DNA of 64,000 bases from Rhodocyclaceae bacterium (GTDB taxonomy: Bacteria > Pseudomonadota > Gammaproteobacteria > Burkholderiales > Rhodocyclaceae), in the NCBI GenBank assembly GCA_022072095.1, contig JAJVIJ010000049.1, forward strand, positions 1-64,000. Direction: 5' to 3'. Position numbers and translations under genes: made by a program. Below are positions 26,357-35,285 of the stretch, piece by piece. How positions within the stretch are numbered: the first letter of the stretch is position 1; every line of letters begins with the position of its first letter. The notes under the pieces are model-generated. The model was not told where the DNA came from, did no database searches, and was given only the letters and a program-made list of their open reading frames with translations.

Positions 26357-27034
26357 ATGAATGACCCTATTGCCTCTCCCGCGCTCTACCAGGAAGTGGC
26401 CGAGCGCCTGCGCCGGCGTATCTTCGCGCACGAACTGAAGCCCGGTGACTGGATCGACGAATCCGCGCTGGCCGAGCACTACGGCATCAGCCGCACGCCG
26501 CTGCGGGAAGCGATCAAGGTACTGGCGGCGGAAGGTCTGGTGACACTGAAGCCGCGCCGCGGCGCCTTCGTGACCGAACTCGCCGAGCGCGATCTCGACG
26601 ACATCTACGCGGTGATGGCGCTGCTGGAGGGGCAGTGTGCGGCCGAGGTTGCGCGGCACGCGGACGCGGCCGACATCGAGCGCCTCGGGGCGGCGCACGA
26701 GCTGCTCGCGGGCCGCCATCGGGCCGATGACGTCGACGCGTTTTTCGAAGCGAATCAGGCCTTCCACCGCATGCTGCACGAAGTCGCCGGCAACCGCTGG
26801 CTGGCCCAGATCGTCGAGGATCTGCGCAAGGTGCTGAAGCTGAACCGGCATTCCTCATTGCAGCGTGCCGGCCGCCCGACGGCCTCGCTGCGCGAGCACG
26901 ACGCGATCATGATGGCCCTGCGCGCGCGCGACGCCACCGGCGCCGAGGCCGCCATGCGCGCGCACATTCTGGCCGGGCGCGCCGCGCTCGTGCCGCCGAC
27001 AGCGCGGCCGCTGAACAGCGCGGCACCACAATGA
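26357..27034 (+). CDS. GntR-family (FCD/FadR type) transcriptional regulator
   Basis: 225-residue regulator. The N-terminal winged helix-turn-helix reads LYQEVAERLRRRIFAHELKP then DESALAEHYGISRTPLREAI and a wing KPRRGAFVTEL. An all-helical FCD ligand-binding domain occupies about residues 90-215, with conserved NQAFHRMLHEVAGN and a C-terminal REHDAIMMALRARDATGAEAAMRAHI holding metal-binding His residues. It overlaps matB by four bases (ATGA), so regulator and synthetase are made together, and it is divergent from the mcm operon. MatR of rhizobial malonate operons belongs to the same family, so sensing malonate, methylmalonate or an acyl-CoA is plausible but unproven. Confidence 0.93.
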   Translation: MNDPIASPALYQEVAERLRRRIFAHELKPGDWIDESALAEHYGISRTPLREAIKVLAAEGLVTLKPRRGAFVTELAERDLDDIYAVMALLEGQCAAEVARHADAADIERLGAAHELLAGRHRADDVDAFFEANQAFHRMLHEVAGNRWLAQIVEDLRKVLKLNRHSSLQRAGRPTASLREHDAIMMALRARDATGAEAAMRAHILAGRAALVPPTARPLNSAAPQ

Positions 27035-28539
27035 ACGCGAACCTCTATGCACGCTTGCGTGCGCACTTCGGGCCCGACGACAAACCCTGTCTGATCCTGC
27101 CCGGTGGCGGTATCTGGACCTACGGCGACCTCGACCGGGCGAGTGCGCGGCTCGCCAATCTGCTCGTGGCACAGGGACTCAAGCCGGGCGATCGGGTGGC
27201 GGCGCAGCTCGAAAAAAGCGCCCAGGGGTTCGCTTTGTACCTGGCGACTCTGCGTGCCGGCATGGTGTTTCTGCCGCTCAACCCGGCCTATCGGCCCGAC
27301 GAGCTCGCCTATTTTCTCGGCGATGCCACGCCCGGCCTGTTCGTCGGCCGGCCGGGCGGCACGGCCGTCGCCGCCGGCAACGCGATCCCCTGTTTCGAGC
27401 TGGATGATCACGGCCGGGGCGCGCTGGTCGATGCCGCCGCCGGCCAGGACGAGCATTTCGAGCCCGTCGCGCGCGCTGCGGACGACCTCGCCGCGATCCT
27501 GTACACCTCGGGCACCACCGGGCGCTCGAAGGGTGCGATGCTGTCGCACCGCAATCTCGCCGTCAATGCGACGACGCTGTGTTCGCTGTGGGGGTTCTCG
27601 GCCGATGACGTATTGCTGCACGCGCTGCCGATCTTTCACGTCCACGGCCTGTTCATCGCCAGCCATTGCGCGCTGCTCGCCGGCGCGTCGATGCTCTGGG
27701 CGCCGCGCTTCGACGCCGCCACGGTGCTCGCTTGGCTCCCCGAAGCCAGCGTGTTCATGGGCGTGCCGACCTACTACACGCGCCTGCTCGCCGAACCGGG
27801 ACTCGACGCCGCCGCCTGCCGGCGCATGCGCCTGTTCATTTCCGGTTCCGCACCGCTGCTGCCGGAGACCGCGCAGCGCTTCCGGCAGCGCACCGGGCAC
27901 ACCATTCTCGAGCGCTATGGTATGACCGAGACCGGCATGCTGACCTCGAATCCGCTGCATGGCGAGCGCCGTATCGGCAGCGTCGGCCCGGCCTTGCCGG
28001 GCGTGGCCTTGCGCATCGTTGCCGAAGGTAGCGAAGACGGCCCTGCACTTGCGCCGGGGGAGATCGGTACCGTCGAGGTCAAGGGCGAGAACGTCTGTCG
28101 TGGCTACTGGCGCATGCCCGAAAAAACCGCCACGGACTGGACCGCGGACGGCTGGTTTCGCACCGGCGACATCGGCTGGCTCGACGCCGACGCTTACCTG
28201 CACCTGTCCGGGCGCGCCAAGGACCTGATCATCAGCGGCGGACTGAACGTCTATCCCAAGGAAATCGAATTGGCGCTGGACGAGTTGCCGGGAGTGCTGG
28301 AATCGGCGGTGATCGGTCTGCCGCACCCGGACTTCGGTGAGGAGGTGGTGGCCGTGGTCGTCGCCGAGCCCGAAGCCCACCTCGATACGGACGCGTTCCT
28401 GCGCACGCTCAAGACGCGGCTCGCCGGCTACAAGGTACCCAAGCGCATCGTGATCGCGCAGGAACTGCCCCGCAACACCATGGGCAAGGTGCAGAAGAAC
28501 CGCCTGCGCGAGACCTTGCAGCCGCGAACGGGTGGGTGA
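27031..28539 (+). CDS. matB: Malonyl-CoA / methylmalonyl-CoA synthetase MatB
   Basis: ATP-dependent synthetase (502 residues) of the acyl-adenylate superfamily, joining malonate or methylmalonate to CoA. The adenylation P-loop is YTSGTTGRSKG (158-168), followed by HALPIFHVHGLF, ISGSAPLLPET, ERYGMTETGM, the hinge region WFRTGDIGWLDADAYLHLSGRAKDLIISGG by position, and the C-terminal catalytic Lys in PRNTMGKVQKN. The match to rhizobial MatB is strong along the whole chain. It follows the GntR gene with overlapping start/stop. Next to mcm and pcc it could feed malonyl-CoA, or methylmalonyl-CoA straight into the mutase. No malonyl-CoA decarboxylase (matA) is in the window. Substrate preference cannot be read by eye. 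Confidence 0.9.
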   Translation: MNANLYARLRAHFGPDDKPCLILPGGGIWTYGDLDRASARLANLLVAQGLKPGDRVAAQLEKSAQGFALYLATLRAGMVFLPLNPAYRPDELAYFLGDATPGLFVGRPGGTAVAAGNAIPCFELDDHGRGALVDAAAGQDEHFEPVARAADDLAAILYTSGTTGRSKGAMLSHRNLAVNATTLCSLWGFSADDVLLHALPIFHVHGLFIASHCALLAGASMLWAPRFDAATVLAWLPEASVFMGVPTYYTRLLAEPGLDAAACRRMRLFISGSAPLLPETAQRFRQRTGHTILERYGMTETGMLTSNPLHGERRIGSVGPALPGVALRIVAEGSEDGPALAPGEIGTVEVKGENVCRGYWRMPEKTATDWTADGWFRTGDIGWLDADAYLHLSGRAKDLIISGGLNVYPKEIELALDELPGVLESAVIGLPHPDFGEEVVAVVVAEPEAHLDTDAFLRTLKTRLAGYKVPKRIVIAQELPRNTMGKVQKNRLRETLQPRTGG

Positions 28540-28553
28540 TGGCGTTCCGCGCT

Positions 28554-28579
28554 GGCGGCTCCGGCTAGCCGGAGCCGCC
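28554..28579. terminator. Perfect 26-base palindrome between convergent matB and glycosyltransferase
   Basis: The 26 bases form a perfect self-complementary sequence (13-base arms, no loop bases), centred on CTAG, with GC-rich arms starting GGCGGCTCCGGC. It overlaps the last codons and stop of the minus-strand gene and lies 14 bases past the matB stop. It may act as a bidirectional terminator or RNA-end stabiliser; neither side has a T-run. Confidence 0.55.
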
Positions 28580-29698
28580 GGGCAGTAATTGCCGATACAG
28601 CGTCAGCCAGTGGGCTGCCATCGTCTGCGGATCGAGCCCGGCGACCGCGGCGCGTGCCGCCGGCTCCATGCTCGCCGCCACACCTGGCGCGGACAGCGCA
28701 CGCAGACGGTCGCTCCATGCGCCGACATCGAGCGCATCCAGCACGTAACCATTGGCTCCGTCCGCGATCAGCTCGGCCGCGCCCGAGCCCGGCGTCGTCA
28801 GCACTGGCAAGCCGCAGGCCATGGCCTCGAGCGCCGCATTCGGCATCGGGTCGTACAGGGTAGGCAGCGCGAACAGGTCGGCCGCGGCCAGATAGGGCCG
28901 CACGTCGGCGCGTGCGCCCAGGAAGCGCACCCGGGATGTGAGCCCGAGGCCTTCGGCCAGGCGCCGGTAGCACCGCATGCGGCGATCGGCGCCGACGATC
29001 CAGACGCCGAGCTCCGGCACGCTGGCCGCCGCACGCAGAAGGGTGCCCACGCCCTTGCGCCGAAACCCCGAGCCGACCAGGATCGCCACCGGTGACGACG
29101 TCGGGACCGCCAGCTCGGCGCGCACGCGCGCACGGTGCTCGACGCGCAGACCGGGATGAAAATGCTCGCCATCGACGGCGTTGTAAATGACGGTGAGCTT
29201 GTCTGCGGGCACCCCGAAGCGACGCCGGATATCGTCGGCCACCATATGCGCATTGCACACCACTCTGCGCAGGGCTGGATCGCGAAACAGTCGCGCCTCG
29301 GTGGCGAGCACATAGCGATGCCAGGGTGAGAACCGGATCGCGATGCGCGCCAGCCAGCCATCGACCCGTGCCCGGCTGGCGAGCCAGCTCGCATGCACGC
29401 CGTCGCCGGCGCGGTAGATGGAACAGCCCGGAATGCGTTCATGGCTCTGCACCAGGTCAAAGCCGGCGGCGGTGCGCGCCCGCACACAGCGCGCAAAGCC
29501 CACATCGCGGCTCAGACGCCCGAGGTAGGGAGGATTGCAGATGAGCAGCTCGTAGGGCGCCTCGCCCCCGCTGCGCCAGGCGCGGGTCACCAGCGTGATC
29601 GCCAGGCCGCTCGCAGCCAGCGGTGCCAGCGCGCGCTCGATGAAGCGCTCGGCGCCGCCGAACGGGTTGTAGCGGCTGCGCACGATCGCGAGCTTCAA
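28565..29698 (-). CDS. GT4-family glycosyltransferase, LPS-core type
   Basis: 377-residue GT-B fold transferase, probably adding a sugar to the lipopolysaccharide core. The N-terminus carries AIVRSRYNPFGGAERFIERAL (GGAE loop), the middle YNAVDGEHFHPG, and the C-terminal nucleotide-sugar half GSGFRRKGVGTLLRA, then TLYDPMPNAALEAMACGLPV with the EX7E-type acidic residues. The start is uncommon: TTG at 29698, whose last two bases belong to the upstream gene's TGA (TTGA overlap). Starting at the far-upstream ATG would run antiparallel through the heptosyltransferase, which is unlikely. With the GT9 gene before it, it forms a two-gene unit. Sugar donor unknown. Confidence 0.85.
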   Translation of the reverse strand: MKLAIVRSRYNPFGGAERFIERALAPLAASGLAITLVTRAWRSGGEAPYELLICNPPYLGRLSRDVGFARCVRARTAAGFDLVQSHERIPGCSIYRAGDGVHASWLASRARVDGWLARIAIRFSPWHRYVLATEARLFRDPALRRVVCNAHMVADDIRRRFGVPADKLTVIYNAVDGEHFHPGLRVEHRARVRAELAVPTSSPVAILVGSGFRRKGVGTLLRAAASVPELGVWIVGADRRMRCYRRLAEGLGLTSRVRFLGARADVRPYLAAADLFALPTLYDPMPNAALEAMACGLPVLTTPGSGAAELIADGANGYVLDALDVGAWSDRLRALSAPGVAASMEPAARAAVAGLDPQTMAAHWLTLYRQLLPGGSG

Positions 29699-30846
29699 CT
29701 GGACCCGGCCACCCGCGCCAATGGCTCGGCTTCGCGGGCCGCCGAGCCGGGAGGGGTCAGGCCGGCGAGCAGGCTGAGCGCCGCATGGGTCACCGATTCG
29801 GCCGACAGCGACACCAGGCATTCGCTGATCTTGCCGCCGCCGCAGCCGTCCAGGCCGCACGGACGACAGCTATGCGTGCGGCTCGCGACCACGCGATGCG
29901 GCACTCCCCAAGGGCCCCATTCCAGATCGCCGGACGGTCCGAACAGTGCGACCACCGGGGTGCCGACCGCCGCCGCGACATGCATGGGTGCGGAATCCAC
30001 ACCGACGAACAGCGCCGCCCGCGTCGACAGCGCGGCCAGCTCCTTGAGGCCGAGCTGACCCGCCAGGCTGATCACCGGGGCCCGGCTGCGGCGCGCGATC
30101 TCGTCGACCATGGCCAGCTCGACCGGGTCCGGCGCCGCAGTGAGCACCACGGCCCAGCCCAGTTCGGCCAGCCGCTCGATCACCTCCGCATGGCCGGCCA
30201 CGGTCCAGCACTTGAAGCGCCAGCGCGACGCCGGATGCAGGTGCACGAAGCCTCGCTGGCCATGGGGCCCGTGGCCGAGGCCGCGCTCGGCCAACAGCGC
30301 ATCCACGCGCTCCTGTGCGGCTTCGCCCGGCACCAGCACGAGCCGGCGTTCGTCGCCGTCCGGCTGCAAGCCGATGCGCCGCAGCGCGTCCAGGTTGCGT
30401 TCGACCCGGTGTCGCCCCGGGTTGGCTGGTGTCGGATAGAGATGCGTGAAACTGCGCCGCCAATACCGGTCACGCCGTGCAGCCGGCGCCACGCGATAGC
30501 GCGCGCGCGTCCACCGCGCGAGCCAGGCGCCGCGCGGCTCCGGCCCCAGATGCACGACCAGATCGTAGCCGCGTGCACGCAGTGCGCGCGCCAGCGCCCA
30601 CTCTCGCGCCAGCCGCACAAATGGGCTGGCCGAACGCCAGGCGCGGTCGATCACATGCACGGTCTGGATGCCGGGGTGCAGTTCGAGCATGGCCCGGCTA
30701 TCGGCATACGCGAGCGCGTCGACGGCGATGCCGCGCCGCGCAAGCACCGTGCACACCGGTGAGGCCAACAAGGTATCGCCATGGTGTCGCAGCATGATCA
30801 CCAGCGCGCGGCGAAGGTCTGCTATCGGAACGGCGTCCGGGGGCAT
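29695..30846 (-). CDS. GT9-family heptosyltransferase-like protein (RfaQ/WaaQ type)
   Basis: 383-residue transferase of the ADP-heptose:LPS family that adds heptose to the core. N-terminal ALVIMLRHHGDTLLASPVCT (acceptor site) and DLVVHLGPEPRGAWLARW. The C-terminal half holds VHLHPASRWRFKCWTVAGHA and the donor-site FVGVDSAPMHVAAAVGTPVVALFG. The Cys-rich tail (SCRPCGLDGCGGGKISECL) is typical of the RfaQ-like subfamily. ATG at 30846 was chosen because the family N-terminus starts there; the 38 codons upstream are open but not conserved-looking. It is coupled to the GT4 gene downstream. A 250-base gap separates it from the kinase upstream; I see no clear feature there. Confidence 0.88.
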   Translation of the reverse strand: MPPDAVPIADLRRALVIMLRHHGDTLLASPVCTVLARRGIAVDALAYADSRAMLELHPGIQTVHVIDRAWRSASPFVRLAREWALARALRARGYDLVVHLGPEPRGAWLARWTRARYRVAPAARRDRYWRRSFTHLYPTPANPGRHRVERNLDALRRIGLQPDGDERRLVLVPGEAAQERVDALLAERGLGHGPHGQRGFVHLHPASRWRFKCWTVAGHAEVIERLAELGWAVVLTAAPDPVELAMVDEIARRSRAPVISLAGQLGLKELAALSTRAALFVGVDSAPMHVAAAVGTPVVALFGPSGDLEWGPWGVPHRVVASRTHSCRPCGLDGCGGGKISECLVSLSAESVTHAALSLLAGLTPPGSAAREAEPLARVAGSS

Positions 30847-31097
30847 GCTCAGACGGTCTCGGAAAGGGTATCGGTCGCCGGTCGGCGGCGAGCCCTGCAC
30901 GTCGCACGTATCGGGCCAATCACATGGGTGGGCTGCAAATCCATGTATCCATGGTGGCAAATCCGCGGGGTGGCGTCAAACCGCGGTTGCCGGGTGTGCG
31001 CTGCGAGGCGGAGGCAGGCGGATTCGATGAATGTGACGGCCTTGCCCGGCTTTGACCGTCGCGGAGGTCGGGCGACCGTGTCGGCGCTCACCAGGGG

Positions 31098-32480
31098 TCA
31101 GCGGTTTTCGTAGGGCACCAATTCGAAATCGACATCCATGGGCTGGACGGCGGTCTCGGCCAGCATGCTTGCCGGAGGGTTGTGCGCTGCGGCGGCGCGT
31201 TGCGCCTGGGCGAGCCGTTCGGCGACGCTCTGGGTGATGCGCTGGTTGAAATGCTCGCGGAATTCCTCGGAAGCGAGTGCGAGCGCGGCGATGCGCAGGT
31301 CGAGATAGACGACCTGCGTGAGCGCGATGGCCGTCGTCAATTGTTTCATCGACGGCTGGAGATAGGATTCCTCTCCCAGAAGCTGGCCGGCGCCGACCGT
31401 GGCGAGTCGGTGGCCCTCGATCGATACTTCGACCTCACCCTCGAGAACCAGGCCGAAGCTCCGTACCTCCTCGCCCTCGCGCAGCAGTACGCTCTGTTCG
31501 GGCAAGTGCCGCCAGCTGGCAATACGCAGCGTCTCCCAGACCTCGACGTCATCGAACTCGACGAAGAACGGCATCTTTCGCAGCACGGAAAAGCGCGTCA
31601 TGTCCGGAGGCACATATTTGTCATCCAGAATCTTGTAGCGCACGGCCGCGAGATCCTTCGCGAAATCGGCGCCGTTCTTGTATCGCGAATAAAGGTCCTT
31701 TTCCAGCGCCTTGCGGATCACCGCATCCATGGCCTCGGGGATTTCGGGACTGAGGGCGGCGGCCGAGGGGGTGTCGGCATTGATGATCTTGTAGATCAGT
31801 TGCGCCGGATGCCGTGCCCGGAAGGGAAGGCGCCCGGTGAGCAGGTGGAACAGCACCACGCCCAGGGAGTACAGGTCCGTCTTGTGGTTCAGGGGGTAGC
31901 CCTTGATCTGCTCCGGGGACATGTAGGCCGGGGAGCCGACGCCCATGATGAAGGTGGAGTCCTGGTTGACCTCCTTGCCCAGGTTCATCGCCAGCCCGAA
32001 ATCGGTGATCTTAACGATATCGTCATCATCGATCATGATGTTGGCGGGCTTGATGTCGCGGTGCAGGATCCCCTGGCGCGCGGCATAATCCAGCGCCAGG
32101 CAGCACTTGAAGACGATGCCGACGACCCGGTGCAGGGGCAGCAGCGTGTCGAAGGTGCAAAAGTGGTCGAGCGATCGGCCCTCGAAATACTCCATGACCA
32201 GGTAGGCGCGATCCTCCTCGACGACGGCCTCGTCGATGCGGATGATATTGGGGTGCTCCAGCTGCCGCGCCAGGTTGGCTTCGGTCTGGAAGATTTTTCG
32301 CATGCGCCGCGACCATTTTCCGCCATCCCGCGACTTGTCGCCGAAATCGACCAGCTTGATCGCCACCGGCTCGGTCCGATGGGGTGACTCGGCGAGATAG
32401 ACCATGGCGGTCGCGCCCTTGCCGATTTCGCGCACGATTCGGTACTTGCCTAGCTGGGTGGGCGCAGACATCGAGACCAT
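31098..32480 (-). CDS. Hanks-type Ser/Thr protein kinase with cyclic-nucleotide-binding domain
   Basis: 460-residue cytosolic kinase. Kinase domain (about 10-270): glycine loop IGKGATAMVYLAE, catalytic AIKLVDF Lys, catalytic loop HRDIKPANIMI, DFGLAMN, activation segment end SPAYMSPEQIKGYPLNHKTDLYSL by position. A cNMP-binding-like beta barrel follows (about 295-410: LREGEEVRSFGLVLEGEVEV, GQLLGEESYLQPS). The C-terminal 50 residues are Ala/Gln-rich then acidic. Such fusion suggests activity set by a nucleotide second messenger, but the Arg contact for cyclic nucleotides is not obvious here, so ligand binding may be lost. It is divergent from grpE. The PP2C phosphatase at 10157 is the only opposing enzyme in the window. 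Confidence 0.92.
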   Translation of the reverse strand: MVSMSAPTQLGKYRIVREIGKGATAMVYLAESPHRTEPVAIKLVDFGDKSRDGGKWSRRMRKIFQTEANLARQLEHPNIIRIDEAVVEEDRAYLVMEYFEGRSLDHFCTFDTLLPLHRVVGIVFKCCLALDYAARQGILHRDIKPANIMIDDDDIVKITDFGLAMNLGKEVNQDSTFIMGVGSPAYMSPEQIKGYPLNHKTDLYSLGVVLFHLLTGRLPFRARHPAQLIYKIINADTPSAAALSPEIPEAMDAVIRKALEKDLYSRYKNGADFAKDLAAVRYKILDDKYVPPDMTRFSVLRKMPFFVEFDDVEVWETLRIASWRHLPEQSVLLREGEEVRSFGLVLEGEVEVSIEGHRLATVGAGQLLGEESYLQPSMKQLTTAIALTQVVYLDLRIAALALASEEFREHFNQRITQSVAERLAQAQRAAAAHNPPASMLAETAVQPMDVDFELVPYENR

Positions 32481-32533
32481 CGATCAGGATCGGGGGTGAA
32501 ATGATAACCGAGCATGCGAGGCGGAATCGGGGG

Positions 32534-32561
32534 CTTGAATTCCGTTGCTTGACCCCAAAGT
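32534..32561 (+). promoter_or_regulatory. Sigma-32 heat-shock promoter of grpE
   Basis: CTTGAA at 32534-32539, a 13-base spacer, and CCCCAAAGT from 32553. The pattern matches the heat-shock factor consensus (CTTGAA, 13-15 bases, CCCCATnT) in E. coli groE and dnaK. It ends about 30 bases before the grpE start, on the same strand. Confidence 0.8.
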
Positions 32562-32589
32562 AGAAGTCGGTTTTTTGCGGACCGTGTGA

Positions 32590-33168
32590 GTGAGTACAGA
32601 CGATATGAATGCAGATCAACCATTGCCCCCCAGTCAGGAAGCCGCCGCCGAGCCGATCCAGGATAAGGTCGACGCACCCCAGTCGGCTGCGGCGCCGGAT
32701 GTCATGCCGAGCCTGGAGGAAAGCCTGCGGATCGCCGAGCTGAAGGCAGCCGAGCATTACGATGCCTGGCTGCGGGCGAAAGCCGAGGTCGAAAATGTCC
32801 GTCGCCGCGCCCAGGAGGATATCGGCAAGGCGTCGAAATTCGCGGTCGAGAAGTTCGCCCTGGCCATGCTGCCTGTCAAGGACAGCCTCGAGGCGGCACT
32901 GAATACCGGGAGCGCAGACGTGGCCACTCTGCGCGACGGTCTGGAATTGACGCTGAAACAGCTCGACAGCGCGTTTCTCGGTTCGGGACTGAGCCCGATC
33001 GACCCCGCAGGCGAGAAGTTCGATCCGCATCTGCATCAGGCGATCAGCCAGGTGGAGGCCGATGGCGAAGTGAACCGTGTGGTAGGTGTACTGCAAAAGG
33101 GCTACCGGCTGCACGAGCGCGTGATTCGCCCGGCCCTGGTCACGGTCTCCAGGGCGAGAACCACCTGA
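32590..33168 (+). CDS. grpE: Nucleotide exchange factor GrpE
   Basis: 192-residue dimeric exchange factor that releases ADP from DnaK. The N-terminus is acidic and disordered ([14 protein letters not shown]), then a long paired helix ([20 protein letters not shown], then [20 protein letters not shown]), a four-helix part, and the C-terminal beta domain with [12 protein letters not shown] and [21 protein letters not shown], the family signature. GTG start at 32590. A sigma-32 promoter lies just upstream. dnaK starts 101 bases later, with a second heat-shock-like promoter in between. Confidence 0.96.
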   Translation: MSTDDMNADQPLPPSQEAAAEPIQDKVDAPQSAAAPDVMPSLEESLRIAELKAAEHYDAWLRAKAEVENVRRRAQEDIGKASKFAVEKFALAMLPVKDSLEAALNTGSADVATLRDGLELTLKQLDSAFLGSGLSPIDPAGEKFDPHLHQAISQVEADGEVNRVVGVLQKGYRLHERVIRPALVTVSRARTT

Positions 33169-33173
33169 TCCGA

Positions 33174-33200
33174 TTGAATTCCGGCGGGCCACCCCCACCT
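33174..33200 (+). promoter_or_regulatory. Second sigma-32-like promoter upstream of dnaK
   Basis: TTGAA at 33174-33178, a 14-base spacer, and CCCCACCT at 33193-33200, about 70 bases before the dnaK start. The -35 part begins with the same TTGAATTCCG as the grpE promoter. It fits the heat-shock pattern with one or two mismatches in the -10 part. Confidence 0.55.
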
Positions 33201-33269
33201 CAAACTCATACAACACTCTGGGCGCGCCGGGGCAGTTCGGGCGGCCATTCCATGCATGAAAGGACAGCA

Positions 33270-35201
33270 ATGGGCAAGATCATCGGCATCGACTTGGGCA
33301 CGACCAATTCTTGTGTGGCGGTCATGGAGGGCGGCACGCCCAAGGTGATCGAAAACTCCGAAGGCGCGCGCACGACGCCTTCGGTGGTGGCCTACACGGA
33401 GGATGGCGAGATTCTGGTGGGTGCTCCGGCCAAGCGGCAGGCGGTGACCAATGCGAGGAATACCCTGTTCGCGGTCAAGCGGCTGATCGGCCGGCGCTTC
33501 ACCGAGAAGGAAGTGCAGAAGGACATCGCGCTGATGCCCTACGCGATCGTCCAGGCCGACAACGGTGATGCCTGGGTCGAGGTCCGAGGCAAGAAAATCG
33601 CGCCACCGCAGGTGTCGGCCGAGGTTTTGCGCAAGATGAAGAAGACGGCCGAGGACTATCTCGGCGAAGAGGTCACCGAGGCGGTCATCACCGTTCCGGC
33701 CTACTTCAACGACTCACAGCGGCAGGCGACCAAGGATGCCGGGCGCATCGCCGGTCTCGATGTCAAGCGCATCATCAACGAGCCCACCGCGGCGGCGCTG
33801 GCCTTTGGGCTCGACAAGGCGGGCAAGGGCGATCGCAAGGTTGCGGTCTATGACCTCGGCGGCGGCACGTTCGACATCTCGGTCATCGAGATCGCCGACG
33901 TCGACGGCGAAAAGCAGTTCGAGGTGCTGGCGACCAATGGTGACACCTTCCTGGGTGGCGAGGATTTCGACCAGAGGGTGATCGATTACATCATCGGTGA
34001 ATTCAAGAAGGAACAGGGGGTCGATCTGGCCCGCGATGTGCTCGCGCTGCAGCGCCTCAAGGAAGCGGCCGAGAAGGCGAAGATCGAGCTGTCGTCCGGC
34101 CAGCAGACCGAAATCAATCTGCCGTACATCACCGCCGACCAGAATGGGCCGAAACACCTTGCGATCAAGATCACGCGCGCGAAATTCGAGAGCCTCGTGG
34201 ACGATCTCGTCGAGCGCACCATCGAGCCCTGCCGGCAGGTGATCAAGGATGCGGGGGTCAAGGTCGGCGACATCGTCGACGTGATCCTGGTGGGCGGCAT
34301 GACGCGCATGCCGAAAGTGCAGGAAAAGGTGCGCGAGTTCTTCGGTCGCGAGCCGCGCAAGGACGTCAATCCGGACGAAGCGGTCGCCGTGGGCGCGGCC
34401 ATCCAGGGCGGCGTGCTGCAAGGCGAGGTAAAGGACGTGCTGTTGCTGGACGTGACGCCACTGACGCTCGGTATCGAAACGCTGGGTGGTGTCATGACGC
34501 CGCTGATCAAGCGCAACACCACGATCCCGACCAAGGCGACGCAGGTGTTTTCAACCGCAGACGACAATCAGACGGCCGTGACGATCCATGTCCTGCAGGG
34601 CGAGCGCGAGATGGCCGGTGGCAACAAGAGCCTGGGCCAGTTCAATCTGACGGACATTCCGCCGGCTCCGCGCGGCATGCCGCAGATCGAGGTCGGCTTC
34701 GATATCGACGCCAACGGCATATTGCATGTGTCGGCGCGCGACAAGGCGACGGGCAAGGAAAGCAAGATCACGATCAAGGCGAACTCGGGTCTGTCCGACA
34801 CCGAGATCGACAAGATGGTGAAAGACGCCGAATTGCATGCCGAGGAGGACCACAAGCAGCGGCAGTTGGTTGACGCGCGCAACGCCTGCGACGGCATGAT
34901 CCACAGTGTCAGGAAGGCGTTGGCCGAGCATGGCGACAAGCTTGGCGCGGACGAGAAGGCCAAGATCGACGCCGCGCTGAACGAGGCCGAGACGGCGATC
35001 AAGGGCAATGACCAGGCGGACATCGAGGCGAAGACCTCGGCCCTGGCCGCAGCCGCGCAAAAGCTCGGCGAGGCCGCCTATGCCGAGCAGCAGCCCGGCG
35101 CCCAGGACACCGCGTCTGGGGCCAAGCCCGGCGCGGGTGCCCAGGATCATGGCGACGACGTCGTCGACGCCGAGTTTACCGAGGTCAAGGACAAGAAGTA
35201 A
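33270..35201 (+). CDS. dnaK: Chaperone DnaK (Hsp70)
   Basis: 643-residue ATP-driven chaperone that binds exposed hydrophobic peptides with DnaJ and GrpE. N-terminal ATPase: [69 protein letters not shown]. Substrate domain: [19 protein letters not shown], then the helical lid and the acidic tail ending [13 protein letters not shown], the usual bacterial variant. The ATG at 33270 has AAAGGA upstream; the frame extends 96 bases left without support. Operon order grpE-dnaK-dnaJ. A perfect hairpin follows the stop, which probably lowers dnaJ expression relative to dnaK. Confidence 0.98.
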   Translation: MGKIIGIDLGTTNSCVAVMEGGTPKVIENSEGARTTPSVVAYTEDGEILVGAPAKRQAVTNARNTLFAVKRLIGRRFTEKEVQKDIALMPYAIVQADNGDAWVEVRGKKIAPPQVSAEVLRKMKKTAEDYLGEEVTEAVITVPAYFNDSQRQATKDAGRIAGLDVKRIINEPTAAALAFGLDKAGKGDRKVAVYDLGGGTFDISVIEIADVDGEKQFEVLATNGDTFLGGEDFDQRVIDYIIGEFKKEQGVDLARDVLALQRLKEAAEKAKIELSSGQQTEINLPYITADQNGPKHLAIKITRAKFESLVDDLVERTIEPCRQVIKDAGVKVGDIVDVILVGGMTRMPKVQEKVREFFGREPRKDVNPDEAVAVGAAIQGGVLQGEVKDVLLLDVTPLTLGIETLGGVMTPLIKRNTTIPTKATQVFSTADDNQTAVTIHVLQGEREMAGGNKSLGQFNLTDIPPAPRGMPQIEVGFDIDANGILHVSARDKATGKESKITIKANSGLSDTEIDKMVKDAELHAEEDHKQRQLVDARNACDGMIHSVRKALAEHGDKLGADEKAKIDAALNEAETAIKGNDQADIEAKTSALAAAAQKLGEAAYAEQQPGAQDTASGAKPGAGAQDHGDDVVDAEFTEVKDKK

Positions 35202-35225
35202 TCGCCAACGCCGAACCCGCTACGC

Positions 35226-35256
35226 CAGCGCCGTGATTCGTCACGGCGCTGTTTTG
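35226..35256 (+). terminator. Hairpin between dnaK and dnaJ (partial terminator)
   Basis: An 11-base perfect stem (CAGCGCCGTGA at 35226-35236 with its complement at 35241-35251), TTCG loop, followed by GTTTTGTTT. It lies between dnaK and dnaJ. With dnaJ beginning 30 bases later, leaky termination would reduce dnaJ relative to dnaK. Confidence 0.8.
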
Positions 35257-35285
35257 TTTCGTACCCATGACGAACTCAGCCCAAC

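Noticed and set aside
30847..31097. Small gene or RNA between the kinase and heptosyltransferase
   Set aside because: A short direct repeat (GGCAAATCC) is present but no convincing frame, promoter or stable fold stands out.
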